The position numbers were made by a program, and so were the translations under genes. Positions 9,601-20,495 of a stretch of 64,000 nt of DNA are shown piece by piece. The notes below the pieces were generated by a model. The model was not told where the DNA came from. It did not search any database and saw only the letters and a program-made list of their open reading frames with translations. Source of the stretch: JALHVH01 sp964544265 (lineage in GTDB: Bacteria; Acidobacteriota; Aminicenantia; Aminicenantales; Saccharicenantaceae); NCBI GenBank assembly GCA_964544265.1, contig CAZJBD010000001.1:1-64000 (forward strand), written 5' to 3'. The stretch's first letter is position 1. Each line of letters starts with the position of its first letter.

Positions 9601-9864
9601 GTCTGAGGGACTCGGAACCCACTTGAATTTCCAGATGCCGTCAAGCGAAATCAAGAAAGGCGATCGGGACGAGTCGCCCTTGGCCGCGTCCTCCGCCGAT
9701 GCATAAGGAACATAAGTGGCATGGGGCGGTTCGGTATTCCGGCTGAGGATGGCCAAGTTCTCCCAGTCCTCGAACTGGCGATCTTCAAAAGAGGAGGACG
9801 TTCCTCCAAGGCCTGCGAACAAGCCGAGGATCATGGGCAAGGTCCAAATGCGTATCTTTTTCAT
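6667..9864 (-). CDS. Secreted GH2 beta-galactosidase (LacZ-type)
   Basis: Glycoside hydrolase family 2 enzyme of 1065 residues with the domain order of E. coli LacZ: jelly-roll, Ig-like, TIM barrel, Ig-like and C-terminal beta-sandwich (Bgal_small_N). The acid/base Glu486 lies in SLGNEAGNG and the nucleophile Glu549 in MCEYAHAMGNS. Unlike cytoplasmic LacZ it starts with MKKIRIWTLPMILGLFAGLGG, a signal peptide, so it probably acts in the periplasm. The ATG at 9864 is chosen for that signal peptide and for lying 11 bases after the SDR stop; the frame extends further upstream but reads as shadow of the SDR gene. Substrate may be any beta-galactoside-containing glycan. Confidence 0.93.
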   Translation of the reverse strand: MKKIRIWTLPMILGLFAGLGGTSSSFEDRQFEDWENLAILSRNTEPPHATYVPYASAEDAAKGDSSRSPFLISLDGIWKFKWVPSPSDAPLGFEKEGYDISSWTDFPVPSNWEFKGYGQPIYLDEAMPFGGDPPYVPRENNPVGSYKRSFTVPNAWTGRQVFLHFGGVNSAFYVWVNGKEVGYSEDSKTPAEFNITKYVKPGEDTLALKVFRYSDGSWLESQDMWRISGIERSVQLFSTPDVMIRDFQVNASLDDTFKHGKLDVRVSVRNHRLEPVQGYRLKVELLSPDGTSAVPAPLLCAVDAPADGETNGLIRSPVVSPLHWTAETPNLYTAVVSLLDPGGRTIEAVSCKTGFRNVEIRDGLLRVNGVPIRIRGVNRHEHDPRNAKVVKEDLMIEDIRLMKRFNINAVRTSHYPNAPRWYELCDRYGLYLVDEANIESHGVSFDPDKTLANKPEWQAAHLDRTRRMVERDKNHPSVIIWSLGNEAGNGINFQATYAWIKQRDATRPVQYEGAKLNPNTDIFCPMYARISKLEEYVRTNDARPLIMCEYAHAMGNSVGNLQDYWDVILSHSKLQGGFIWDWVDQGIMRTNAKGEPFWAYGGDFGPQEIPTSKNFCCNGLVLPDRKPHPHIWEVKKVYQQIHSSPLDLAAGKLRIENRFDFTDLKEFVGSWKLEAEGRTIEQGNLSEIKLAPHQSLDIEVPYPKFKPEPGIEYFLTLSWKTRKTTPLVPAGHEAAWDQFPLPVKAPSLNPADPESLPPLIMKETGNSFFFEGKRFNLTFDKTTGTIVSLKYESTEILESGPVPDFWRAPTDNDYGNGMPVRCSVWREAGRKKKIEAATGKRLGPSHARVDVTGTLPAGNSGFTASYTIYGSGDIIVNQTFRPGAEGLPELPRFGMQMVLPAEFDAMTWYGRGPRENYWDRNTSAAVGVYSGHVMDQYHPYIRPQENGYKTDVRWVALTNKEGIGLLATGLPLIATAASRFLPDDYEYGPEKDQRHPTDMKPRDLVVFNVDLRQMGVGGDNSWGAKPHDEYMLFPKSYSYSYRLRPFSRKDGAPEVLSKETFELLE

Positions 9865-9875
9865 GACTCCTCTTC

Positions 9876-10670
9876 TCAGGCGGTCCCGCCTCCATCGACG
9901 ACGAGATGGGCCCCGGTCACCCATTTGGAGAGGTCGCTCGCGAAGAAGAGGACCGCATTGGCGACATCCTCCGGCGTTCCAACCCGGGCAATCGGCCGGG
10001 CCGCCGCCTCTTTCATGAACGCCTCCATGTCTTCTCCGAGTTGGAGGCATTCTCCCCGCAGCATGGGCGTATCGATGTCGCCCGGGCAAACGCAGTTGAC
10101 GCGGATTCGGTCCTTGCCGTGGTCGATGGCCATGGCCCGGGTCAGGTTGAGGATGCCTCCTTTGGCGGCACAGTAGGATGCGGCCTTAGGACCGCCCTTC
10201 AAGGACCAGCCTGAGCCCGTATTGATGATGCTGCCCCCCCCACCCCGAGCCATGATTGGGATGACCTGGCGGGACAGGAGGTAGGCGCCCTTCACCATGA
10301 CGCCAAGGGCCAAGTCCCATTCCTCTTCCTTGAGATCGACAACGTTCTTGCGGATGGCGACCCCGGCGTTGTTGCATAGGATGTCGATCCGGCCGAATTC
10401 GCGGACGGCCTCAGAGGCGGCCCGCCGGCAATCGGCGTCAGAACGGACGTCGCATCTGATAAAACGCGCTTTTCCTCCGCGCGCGGCAATCTCTGCGGCT
10501 GCTTCGAGGCCTTTCTTTTCGTTGATATCCAGGAGTAAAACGACCGCTCCGAATTCTGCCAGCTTCAAGGCGATGCCCCGTCCTATTCCGGAGGCTGCGC
10601 CCGTAACCAGGGCGATCTTTCCCTCCAGTGAAATGAGCTCCAAAGCCCTGCGGGCGATATCTACGGTCAT
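9876..10670 (-). CDS. Short-chain dehydrogenase/reductase (SDR)
   Basis: NAD(P)-dependent oxidoreductase of 264 residues with a classical SDR layout: the nucleotide-binding TGAASGIG motif near residue 21, NNAG near residue 95, a catalytic serine in INTGSG, and YCAAK as the YxxxK motif near residue 160. The acidic residue in VVLLLDIN after the second beta strand favours NAD(H). Close relatives include 3-oxoacyl-ACP reductases, glucose dehydrogenases and 2-keto-3-deoxygluconate-type dehydrogenases. Its start overlaps the gcvPB stop as ATGA, and beta-galactosidase follows, so a sugar or sugar-acid substrate is plausible. Confidence 0.88.
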   Translation of the reverse strand: MTVDIARRALELISLEGKIALVTGAASGIGRGIALKLAEFGAVVLLLDINEKKGLEAAAEIAARGGKARFIRCDVRSDADCRRAASEAVREFGRIDILCNNAGVAIRKNVVDLKEEEWDLALGVMVKGAYLLSRQVIPIMARGGGGSIINTGSGWSLKGGPKAASYCAAKGGILNLTRAMAIDHGKDRIRVNCVCPGDIDTPMLRGECLQLGEDMEAFMKEAAARPIARVGTPEDVANAVLFFASDLSKWVTGAHLVVDGGGTA

Positions 10671-12247
10671 TTTATCCTTTCCTTATCGGCCGGATTTCCG
10701 TGCTTTTTCCCGTAGGCCCTCCAGGTGATGGCCCATTTGGCGGGGTCGTCGAACGTCGATTCGTCGATTTTATGGACAACGCTCCTGTGTGGCGCGCTCT
10801 TGACAGTGTCCGGCTCCCGGCGGGCTTCTTCGGCCACCTGCCTCAGTCCTTCCACATACTCGTCCAACTCTTCCTTGGAGTAGGATTCGGTCGGCTCGAT
10901 TGTGAACGGCTGGGGAACGAGAAATGGATGGTGGCTCGACCAGAGGTGGAATCCGAAATCGGCCATGCGCAGGGCGATCTGGTGGGTATCCACACCGGTA
11001 TCCTTCGTGAGTTCCTCCCAACTATACCGGACTTGCTCGATCCGGCGCTTGCCCGCGGCGAAAGGAGACGTCGCGCCCGGTATCTCCGTGATCTTCTTGA
11101 GAAGGTAATTGTTGTTGAGGACCGCGATGTGGGCCACTTCCCTCAATCCTGCCGCTCCCAGGCTCATAATCCAGGCGTAAGCCCTCAGGATGGCCGGGAA
11201 GGCGCCGTAAAAGGCCCTCACCTTGCCGATTGTATGCGGCAGATCCCAATTCAGGGAGTAATTTTTCCCGTCGTATTCTACGATGGGGACGGGCAGATAA
11301 TCCACGAGCGCCTTGGAAACGCCCAGCGCTCCAGAGGCAGGCCCGCCGCAGCCGTGGGGTGTGCCGAAGGTCTTGTGGAGGTTGAAGAAGCACATGTCGA
11401 AGCCGGCTTCCTTGGCCCGGGTGATTCCCAGGATGCCGTTGGCATTGGCCTGGTCATAACCGCAGAGTCCCCCCGCCTCATGAACCGTCCTCGTGAATTC
11501 GGTGATTCTAGGATTGAAGATCCCGGTGTCCTCCGGGTTGGTGATGAAGAGAGCCGCCGTCCGGCCGGATACGGCCTTCTTTAGAGATCCGATGTCGGGA
11601 AGCCCGGTTTTATCATAATAGATGGTGACGACTTTATATCCCTTGACGGCCGCTGCGGCCGCGTCCGACGGGTGGGAGAAGATCGTCGTGATGATCTCAT
11701 CTCGTTTATCCCCTTCGCCCCGCGTCTCGTGGAACTTCCTGACAATCGAGGCCATGGCCAGGATGGCGTGCGAGCCCGAGCTCGGCTGGAGGGTAAACTG
11801 GTCGAGCCCTGAAATCTCGCGCAGGAATAGGTCGAGCTCGTACATGATCCGGAGAGCGCCCTGGACCGTCCGCTCGTCCTGACCTGGGTGGAGGTCCGCC
11901 GCCTTTGGCGACGCGGCAAAAACTTCGTTAATCTTGGGATTGTACTTCATCGTGCAGGTCCCCTGGCCGACGTCGACGTTGAGGTCGGCGCCCAGGTTTT
12001 GTTGGGAGAGCCGCAGGAAGTGCTTGAGGACTCGCATTTGGGAGATTTCGGGGAGGGCCGGGGGTATTTCGCGCCGCATGCTTTCCGGGATGGAGGAGAG
12101 GCCATCGCCCGTGACCTTTTTAATCCCGGGCTCTACCCCAGGAACGAGGATCCCCCGTTCGCCGGGATTGGTTAGCTCGAAGATGACCTCTTCATCCCAC
12201 TTGGCCTGGTGAAAATTCCTCAGCTTGCTTTCTTTTTTTATGTCCAT
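10667..12247 (-). CDS. gcvPB: Glycine dehydrogenase (decarboxylating) subunit 2
   Basis: PLP-containing subunit of the two-part P-protein of the glycine cleavage system. It decarboxylates glycine and passes the aminomethyl group to lipoyl-GcvH. The pyridoxal phosphate lysine is Lys292 in NLHKTFGTPHG. The protein has 526 residues, slightly longer than the usual 480-500. A variant HGCGGPASG follows the lysine where HGGGGPG is typical. It lies 13 bases after gcvPA. GcvT, GcvH and lipoamide dehydrogenase are not in the window, so the rest of the system is encoded elsewhere. The direction (glycine oxidation or synthesis) cannot be told. Confidence 0.94.
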   Translation of the reverse strand: MDIKKESKLRNFHQAKWDEEVIFELTNPGERGILVPGVEPGIKKVTGDGLSSIPESMRREIPPALPEISQMRVLKHFLRLSQQNLGADLNVDVGQGTCTMKYNPKINEVFAASPKAADLHPGQDERTVQGALRIMYELDLFLREISGLDQFTLQPSSGSHAILAMASIVRKFHETRGEGDKRDEIITTIFSHPSDAAAAAVKGYKVVTIYYDKTGLPDIGSLKKAVSGRTAALFITNPEDTGIFNPRITEFTRTVHEAGGLCGYDQANANGILGITRAKEAGFDMCFFNLHKTFGTPHGCGGPASGALGVSKALVDYLPVPIVEYDGKNYSLNWDLPHTIGKVRAFYGAFPAILRAYAWIMSLGAAGLREVAHIAVLNNNYLLKKITEIPGATSPFAAGKRRIEQVRYSWEELTKDTGVDTHQIALRMADFGFHLWSSHHPFLVPQPFTIEPTESYSKEELDEYVEGLRQVAEEARREPDTVKSAPHRSVVHKIDESTFDDPAKWAITWRAYGKKHGNPADKERIK

Positions 12248-12260
12248 GAATTTTCTCTTC

Positions 12261-13652
12261 TCAGCCCAGATAACTCTTCAAAACCGCCGCCAGCCTGTCG
12301 ATCGCGGCCTGGGTTGTCATTTCCGTGACGGCAATGAGTGCGCATTCTCCGAGTTCCGGGAATTCCTTTGAAAGATCCTTGCCGCCGAAGATGCCCTCTT
12401 CGAGGAGGTGTTCGTTAACCTCGCCCACGCTTTTGCCCGTGCGGTTGAAATCGACGACAAACTCTTTGAACGGAGTGGAACGGAAGCGGAGGCGCAGGCT
12501 CGGGACCTCCGCGAGTTTCAGGGCCGCATATCGGGTCTTCTGCAGGACGTGAATCCCGAGCTCGCGCATGCCTTGCGGTCCCATGAGGGCAAGATAGACG
12601 GCCGCGGAGATGCCGTAGAGGGCGGCCGCCGTCCCGATAAACTCCTTGCCCTTCTCCCGTTTGTCAAAAGAGGTCCGGCTGTAGGCGACGTCGCCGAAGC
12701 CCCATTCCCCTTCGGCCGAGGTCCGGGCGATGCCGAAAAGCCGGGAGGGGTATTCCATGACGAACCTCTCTTCGTCCCGTGAAGCGATAAAGCCTCCGAG
12801 GGAGCCCCCGTAAAACATGTGATTCCCGAGCCCCTGGATGTCGCCGCAGGCCAGGTCGGCGCCGTAGCCGCTCGGCGGTTTCAGGACCCCCAGGGAGATC
12901 GGGTCGACCCCGACGATGACCAGGGAGCCGTTAGCGTGAGCGGCGGAAGAGATCTTTTCACCTTGGGTCTCGATAAAGCCGAGATAGGAGGGATTCTCAA
13001 AATAAACGGCCGCCGTATCCTTTGTTAGCTTGGACTTGAGGTCTCCGAGATCGAGGAAACCCGTATTCTTACGATGGCCGACGGGTTTTAAGGACATGAC
13101 CGGGTGGCAGTAGTTCCGGACGACGGCCATTCGGTCGGGAGACATCGTATCGGAGACGAGAAGCTTTCGGCGCCCGGTGATTCGTCCCGCCATGCGGGCC
13201 GCCGTGCTGGCCGCCTGCCCCCAGTCGTAGGTAGGGACGTTGACGACGTCGAAATCGAGGAGCTCGGCCATCAGGCTCTCGTATTCAAACAGGGCCTGGA
13301 ATCGCCCTGCGTCCTCATAGGGCTCCCCGGCATAGGCGGTCAGGAACTCCGAGCGATGGGCGATCTCGTCGCAGATAGCCGGGACGTAGTGCCGGGCGCA
13401 GCCTCCTCCCAGAAAGCTCGGCCTCTGGGCGCAGGATATGTTCCGATCCAGGATGGCTTCCATATGATGCCGGAGCTCTAGCTCCGAGGTCAAGGGCTTG
13501 GGGAGCTTCAGGTCTCTTTTCAGCCGCAATCGCGGAGGAATATCCTCGTAGAGTTCTTCGATGTTTTTGACACCGATCTCCGCGAGCATTTTCTTTTTGA
13601 CCTCGGGGACGGAGTTTGGGATATACGGGTGGATGAAGGGTTTTTTATCCAT
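12261..13652 (-). CDS. gcvPA: Glycine dehydrogenase (decarboxylating) subunit 1
   Basis: N-terminal half of the split glycine cleavage P-protein, 463 residues, the normal size for this subunit. It opens with FIHPYIPNSVPEVKKKMLAE and carries SFLGGGCARHYVPA near residue 80 and a central GVDPISLGVLKPPSGYGAD segment that is strongly conserved in the family. It has no PLP lysine, which lies in gcvPB, and the two form a heterotetramer. The start is 8 bases downstream of the peptidase stop, so all genes here are expected on one transcript. Confidence 0.94.
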   Translation of the reverse strand: MDKKPFIHPYIPNSVPEVKKKMLAEIGVKNIEELYEDIPPRLRLKRDLKLPKPLTSELELRHHMEAILDRNISCAQRPSFLGGGCARHYVPAICDEIAHRSEFLTAYAGEPYEDAGRFQALFEYESLMAELLDFDVVNVPTYDWGQAASTAARMAGRITGRRKLLVSDTMSPDRMAVVRNYCHPVMSLKPVGHRKNTGFLDLGDLKSKLTKDTAAVYFENPSYLGFIETQGEKISSAAHANGSLVIVGVDPISLGVLKPPSGYGADLACGDIQGLGNHMFYGGSLGGFIASRDEERFVMEYPSRLFGIARTSAEGEWGFGDVAYSRTSFDKREKGKEFIGTAAALYGISAAVYLALMGPQGMRELGIHVLQKTRYAALKLAEVPSLRLRFRSTPFKEFVVDFNRTGKSVGEVNEHLLEEGIFGGKDLSKEFPELGECALIAVTEMTTQAAIDRLAAVLKSYLG

Positions 13653-13660
13653 GGCCGCCT

Positions 13661-16624
<2,964 letters not shown>

Positions 16625-16654
16625 GTGCGAGACTCCTTAGAAATTCTCTCTCGA

Positions 16655-16684
16655 AATATATCTTTCCGCGAGTGATACTGTCAA
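16655..16684 (-). promoter_or_regulatory. Strong promoter of the S9-gcvPAB-SDR-lacZ-aldolase operon
   Basis: Minus strand: consensus TTGACA (16684-16679), 18-base spacer, TATATT (16660-16655). Expected transcription start is near 16648, leaving a leader of about 25 bases before the ATG at 16624. Confidence 0.7.
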
Positions 16685-16793
16685 GGAAGCCACGAAGGCC
16701 GGTGGGGCTTTGTCCTTCCTGGCCGAACTGACGGCTTTCTTCGCGGCAAATAGGATTTCCAAGGATCTTCCCTATTCAATGATTTTTAAAGCC

Positions 16794-16822
16794 TTGACAT
16801 CCCGGCTGGGCCGATCTAGAAT
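16794..16822 (+). promoter_or_regulatory. Consensus promoter ahead of the zinc-ribbon membrane gene
   Basis: TTGACA (16794-16799), 17-base spacer, TAGAAT (16817-16822). Transcription should start near 16829, giving a leader of about 90 bases. The 294-base gap between the two divergent genes holds this promoter and the one at 16655-16684, and no other feature I could recognise. Confidence 0.7.
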
Positions 16823-16918
16823 TTTTATTGAGAGAGGGGGTTCAGGTAATTTTCTTCGAAGCTTTCTTTGTTTATTAATATTCATATAAAAACCGTTTGG
16901 AGGCGATAGGAGGTAAGT

Positions 16919-17584
16919 ATGGAAACCGTTCAGAAAAAAAAGGCAATCCCTTTTGAAGTCGACAAATGTCCTGCTTGTGGAGGCAAGCATGTTTTCCATC
17001 TTACTGAAGTCATTGGCGAGCAGGTCAGCAGCGTGTTCATGATTCCTATGGAAACAGAAACGGTGGCTTGCGCTCTGGTATGTCCAACTAAAGGGACGAC
17101 AATCGTGGTCGATGTTCCGGTTAAACTGAAGGAGTCGAAGAACCAAACGCCATCTGGTGAGGCGAGGTTCCCAACTCAGACGGAGCTCGCATTGCTGGAG
17201 TATGGAAAGCAGGTATTGATCAAATCTTCTGAGACGGCTGTCGACTTCCATAAAACGATGTTGAGCGTGAGCGCGACGTTTGGAACGCTGATCACTACCG
17301 TGACCCCAATCCTGATCTGGGGGGACCCGGAAAAAACGATTCCTATGCCAGAAAGTTCGTTTTTAATCCTACCTCTGCTTCTGATGCTTCTGAGTGCTTT
17401 TGTATTCGCGCTTGGCTATTATCCGCGATACCTCAAGTTCAACCCCAACATCATTGACGAAGTTCGAAGGGTTCGTGAACGGATAATCAAGTCGCGTAGT
17501 ATTCTGGCTGGAGTTGGGCTATTTCTCTTTTGCATATCTTTGCTCAGCCTGGCATACTTCGCCCTGCGGTTTCATCTCTCATAG
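16919..17584 (+). CDS. Membrane protein with N-terminal zinc-ribbon-like cysteines
   Basis: A 221-residue protein of no family I recognise. The N-terminal 60 residues carry CPAC (Cys17, Cys20), His24 and His27, then Cys51 and Cys55 in CALVC, a plausible zinc-binding knuckle pair. A polar, charged region follows to about residue 100. Two strong membrane segments lie near residues 140-165 and 193-216, separated by a short basic loop, so the zinc-ribbon is probably cytoplasmic. A perfect AGGAGGT (16908-16914) precedes the ATG by 4 bases. A consensus promoter lies 90 bases upstream. It sits immediately before the enolase fusion gene; a functional link is possible but untested. Confidence 0.75.
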   Translation: METVQKKKAIPFEVDKCPACGGKHVFHLTEVIGEQVSSVFMIPMETETVACALVCPTKGTTIVVDVPVKLKESKNQTPSGEARFPTQTELALLEYGKQVLIKSSETAVDFHKTMLSVSATFGTLITTVTPILIWGDPEKTIPMPESSFLILPLLLMLLSAFVFALGYYPRYLKFNPNIIDEVRRVRERIIKSRSILAGVGLFLFCISLLSLAYFALRFHLS

Positions 17585-17713
17585 TTATGAATCATACTTG
17601 CCGCCGAGCTTGTTAGGGGAGGGATATCCTATCGATTCAATCTCATATGAACGCTTGACGGATCGTCTCCATTAGCTCCTGTGGATAGCCATTTTCGTGG
17701 TTTTTTGTGTTTA

Positions 17714-17742
17714 TTGACAGTGCTTCGCGGAGACAATATACT
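17714..17742 (+). promoter_or_regulatory. Consensus promoter of the enolase fusion gene
   Basis: TTGACA (17714-17719), 17-base spacer, TATACT (17737-17742). The expected transcription start, 6-7 bases after the -10 box, falls at about 17748-17749, right on the ATG at 17749. An upstream in-frame GTG at 17707 would lie outside such a transcript. Confidence 0.7.
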
Positions 17743-17748
17743 TTTGGT

Positions 17749-20412
17749 ATGAATAAGTGTAGAAATTCATCACCAGTACGAGCAGCCGGGGCCTACCTGG
17801 AACGCGGCTGGGTCATCGCCAACCACAAGTTGGTTTCGTTTCACGCGGCTTTCATCTCGTCCGTGCTCAGCGTGCCGGCTACAGCGGCTAACAAAGGCGA
17901 CGTCCTGCGGTTCATGTTCGTCAGTTGGGAGACGCTCCTCTCGCTGACCATCCTTTACGTTTCCTGGCATGTCGGTATTGCGATCCATGAGATGGGTCAC
18001 TACGTAACCGCCGCGAAACTCACGGCGCTGAATCGGGATTCGCAGAAACGTGCCGAGGAGATGCGCGGAAAAAGCGCCGCGGCAAAAGTGGCCTGGTACG
18101 TCAAGATGTTCCTGTTGATTCCCTGGGGCAAGTTTGGAGGGGTCAAGAAGGAAGAAGGCAACTTCGTGCCTGACGCTCCATACAATCTGGCGGTGGCTGC
18201 TGCCGCGCCTCTCTGGAGCGGTTTCTTAGCCCTCATCTGCCTTCCCATAGCGGTTGTCTGTATTTTCCTGGGGTTGGCGGCCAAGCCCGATAGCAATGTT
18301 CTGATCGTCGTCGGCCGCTTCTTCCTGGCTCCTGGTGTCGTAGGTTTGCTGGATCGTTTTCTGGCCGACCGCGGCAAGTACAAGGAGTTCAAGTTGCGCG
18401 AGCAGAAGGCGGCCGAAGAAGCCGCCCGCGCATCCGTGGCCGTTTCGGCGGAGAGTTGGCTTATGAGGGTCAAGGACTTGAAAGAGCGGATGTGCGCGAC
18501 CCGGACACAGAGCGTAACCTTGGCGGACGGAAGCAAGGTGTCAACGCCCTGGCAGTGGCGCAACTGCGGCATGGGCGGGCTCCATACCCAGAAGGAATAC
18601 CCGGAAAGCAATATCAGCATGCAGGAAAGCATGTTTATTCCGCTCTCGCCGAAAACCTTTGAAGAAGCCCAGGAAATGACCGTGAAACTCCAGGATCGTC
18701 TGAAGGAGGTCATCGAGTCTGCTCCGGGCGCAAAGGTGATGGGGATCGGCTCTGAGGGCGGGCTCTCGGCTTATATTGACAAGGAACCGACTGACCGGGT
18801 TCCGGAACAGCGTTTGTGGCGCATGATGAAGCAAACGATTCTGGACTGCGGCTACGTGCCCGGCGTGGACGTGGCCATCGCCCTCGACCCCGCGGCTTCA
18901 GCCCTGGAAACCGCCTACCGCGAAGAGAAAGGCGAGAAGGATTCCGTCGGCATGTATCGATTCTGGCGCGATGCGCACAAGGTGGACATGAGCCGCGACG
19001 AGATTCTTGAGCTCTACCGGGATGCGATGGAAAAGGACGGCGTTCCGATCGTCTCGATCGAGGACGGTTTTGGCGAGAGAGATCATGCCGGGTGGAAACT
19101 GATCATGGAGAAGATGGGCGACCGCATCTTCATCATCGGCGACGACCTGGTGACGACCAAGGACAGCAGTATTGAGGAATGCGCGAAAAACGGCGAAATC
19201 AACTCCGTGCTGATTAAAGCGAACCAGATAGGCACGGTCTCCGAAACGGCCCTTGCTATGTTGACAGGGACGGCCTACGGCGCAGAACTGGTTGTCTCGC
19301 ATCGCTCCAAGTCGCCCAACGACCCGTTTGAGGCGGATATCGCGACGGCCATGGGTGCCGTTGGTATGAAATGCGGGGGCGGGGCCAATACGGAACGTCT
19401 GCAAAAGTACGGGCGGGTCATGGAAATCCTTGCCGTGGCCCAGGCTGGCAAGCGTCAGGTCTCGGACAAGGAGCGCAAGGAAGCCGAAGTGTTGCTGAAG
19501 GAATTAGTTGCGATCCTCACCGGCCGCAAGGATGCCGAGCTGGCGCCGGGCGCCTCCGACATGGACATGGTCAAACTCCTGCTCCGCGTGTTGGCGATCG
19601 AGATGGTCAGCGGGACGGAAGAGGCTACCAACGCCGGCATTCCGTCGGCGGCTGCCACACTTTTCCTGGGCAAAACCGGCACGCTCCGCTTCAAGGGGTC
19701 CACCCCCCTCGGGGCCTCGACCGGCGAGGATGAAGCTATTCACTATATTGACAGCATGATTATTCCGTCGGAAATCACGAGAAAATACCCCGAGTTTTTC
19801 CAGAAGAGGGACGACGGCACGTTGCGGTTTATAAAGACCATCAAGATTGCCGATGTTGAATCCAAGCGTGATGAGGCACTTTTGGCGCTCTGGAAGAAAG
19901 CCCAGCGCTACGAAGGCAAAGGCTGTATGGAGGCGGTGGCCCACATTGAGAACATCCTGGGCAAGGCCTTCGTAGGCCGGAAATTGGCCCATCTGGGCAC
20001 GGTGGTGGAACTCGACCGAGAACTGCTGGCCCTTGAAAAGGCCGAGGCCATTAAGCTCGGATGGCTGGCGCCGGACGCACCGGAGGCGGAACAGATTCAC
20101 GCCATACAACGGAAAGCCGCGCTGGGCATGAACGCAATCCTCTCCATGTCCTTCGCTCTCGGCCGCGTCACGGCGGCGAAGGACGGAAAAGAACTCTGGC
20201 AACTGATTCGGGAGATGGCGATTGACACCATGGCCAAGTTTGTTGCTGCCCACTCGACGGATGCAGGCATGAAGAATGTCGAAACCCTCAAAGCCATGGG
20301 CCTCGACGAAGTCAGGAAGCGATATCGCGACACTGCCAGGAGGGCCATCGAACGAGGTCAGGTCATCCACAAGCTCCTTCGCGAGCACCTGCCGGTTTAT
20401 CCCATGTCTTAA
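17749..20412 (+). CDS. M50-like membrane domain fused to a circularly permuted enolase
   Basis: An 887-residue fusion, numbered from ATG 17749. Residues 1-215 form a multi-pass membrane domain with HEMGH (80-84), an AAAAPLWSG stretch and LLD (Asp202), resembling the metal site of site-2 (M50) proteases. A charged helical linker follows. From about 265 an enolase runs in swapped order. The barrel comes first: His279 (GLHT), Glu293 (MQES), Glu336 (GSEGG), Asp380 (ALDPAAS), Glu438 (SIEDGF), Asp465 (GDDL), Lys490 (LIKANQIG), His518-Arg-Ser (SHRS) and Lys541. After about 615 comes the normal N-terminal domain: Ser657 in PLGASTGEDEA, then MNAILSMSFALGRVTAAKDG. These match the acid/base, metal and loop residues of canonical enolase, so 2-phosphoglycerate dehydration is likely. 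No ribosome binding site precedes the ATG. Confidence 0.88.
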   Translation: MNKCRNSSPVRAAGAYLERGWVIANHKLVSFHAAFISSVLSVPATAANKGDVLRFMFVSWETLLSLTILYVSWHVGIAIHEMGHYVTAAKLTALNRDSQKRAEEMRGKSAAAKVAWYVKMFLLIPWGKFGGVKKEEGNFVPDAPYNLAVAAAAPLWSGFLALICLPIAVVCIFLGLAAKPDSNVLIVVGRFFLAPGVVGLLDRFLADRGKYKEFKLREQKAAEEAARASVAVSAESWLMRVKDLKERMCATRTQSVTLADGSKVSTPWQWRNCGMGGLHTQKEYPESNISMQESMFIPLSPKTFEEAQEMTVKLQDRLKEVIESAPGAKVMGIGSEGGLSAYIDKEPTDRVPEQRLWRMMKQTILDCGYVPGVDVAIALDPAASALETAYREEKGEKDSVGMYRFWRDAHKVDMSRDEILELYRDAMEKDGVPIVSIEDGFGERDHAGWKLIMEKMGDRIFIIGDDLVTTKDSSIEECAKNGEINSVLIKANQIGTVSETALAMLTGTAYGAELVVSHRSKSPNDPFEADIATAMGAVGMKCGGGANTERLQKYGRVMEILAVAQAGKRQVSDKERKEAEVLLKELVAILTGRKDAELAPGASDMDMVKLLLRVLAIEMVSGTEEATNAGIPSAAATLFLGKTGTLRFKGSTPLGASTGEDEAIHYIDSMIIPSEITRKYPEFFQKRDDGTLRFIKTIKIADVESKRDEALLALWKKAQRYEGKGCMEAVAHIENILGKAFVGRKLAHLGTVVELDRELLALEKAEAIKLGWLAPDAPEAEQIHAIQRKAALGMNAILSMSFALGRVTAAKDGKELWQLIREMAIDTMAKFVAAHSTDAGMKNVETLKAMGLDEVRKRYRDTARRAIERGQVIHKLLREHLPVYPMS

Positions 20413-20495
20413 CGGGCTGAAACCGATATTCCTTTATCTGGTCCCCTTAGATAGAGCCCTGACACTGGCTGGGCGAAATTATGAAAGGAGTGCGA

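Noticed and set aside
19504..20388. A 294-codon open frame antisense to the enolase fusion
   Set aside because: The sense strand shows a clear enolase N-terminal domain. The antisense frame has no motif.
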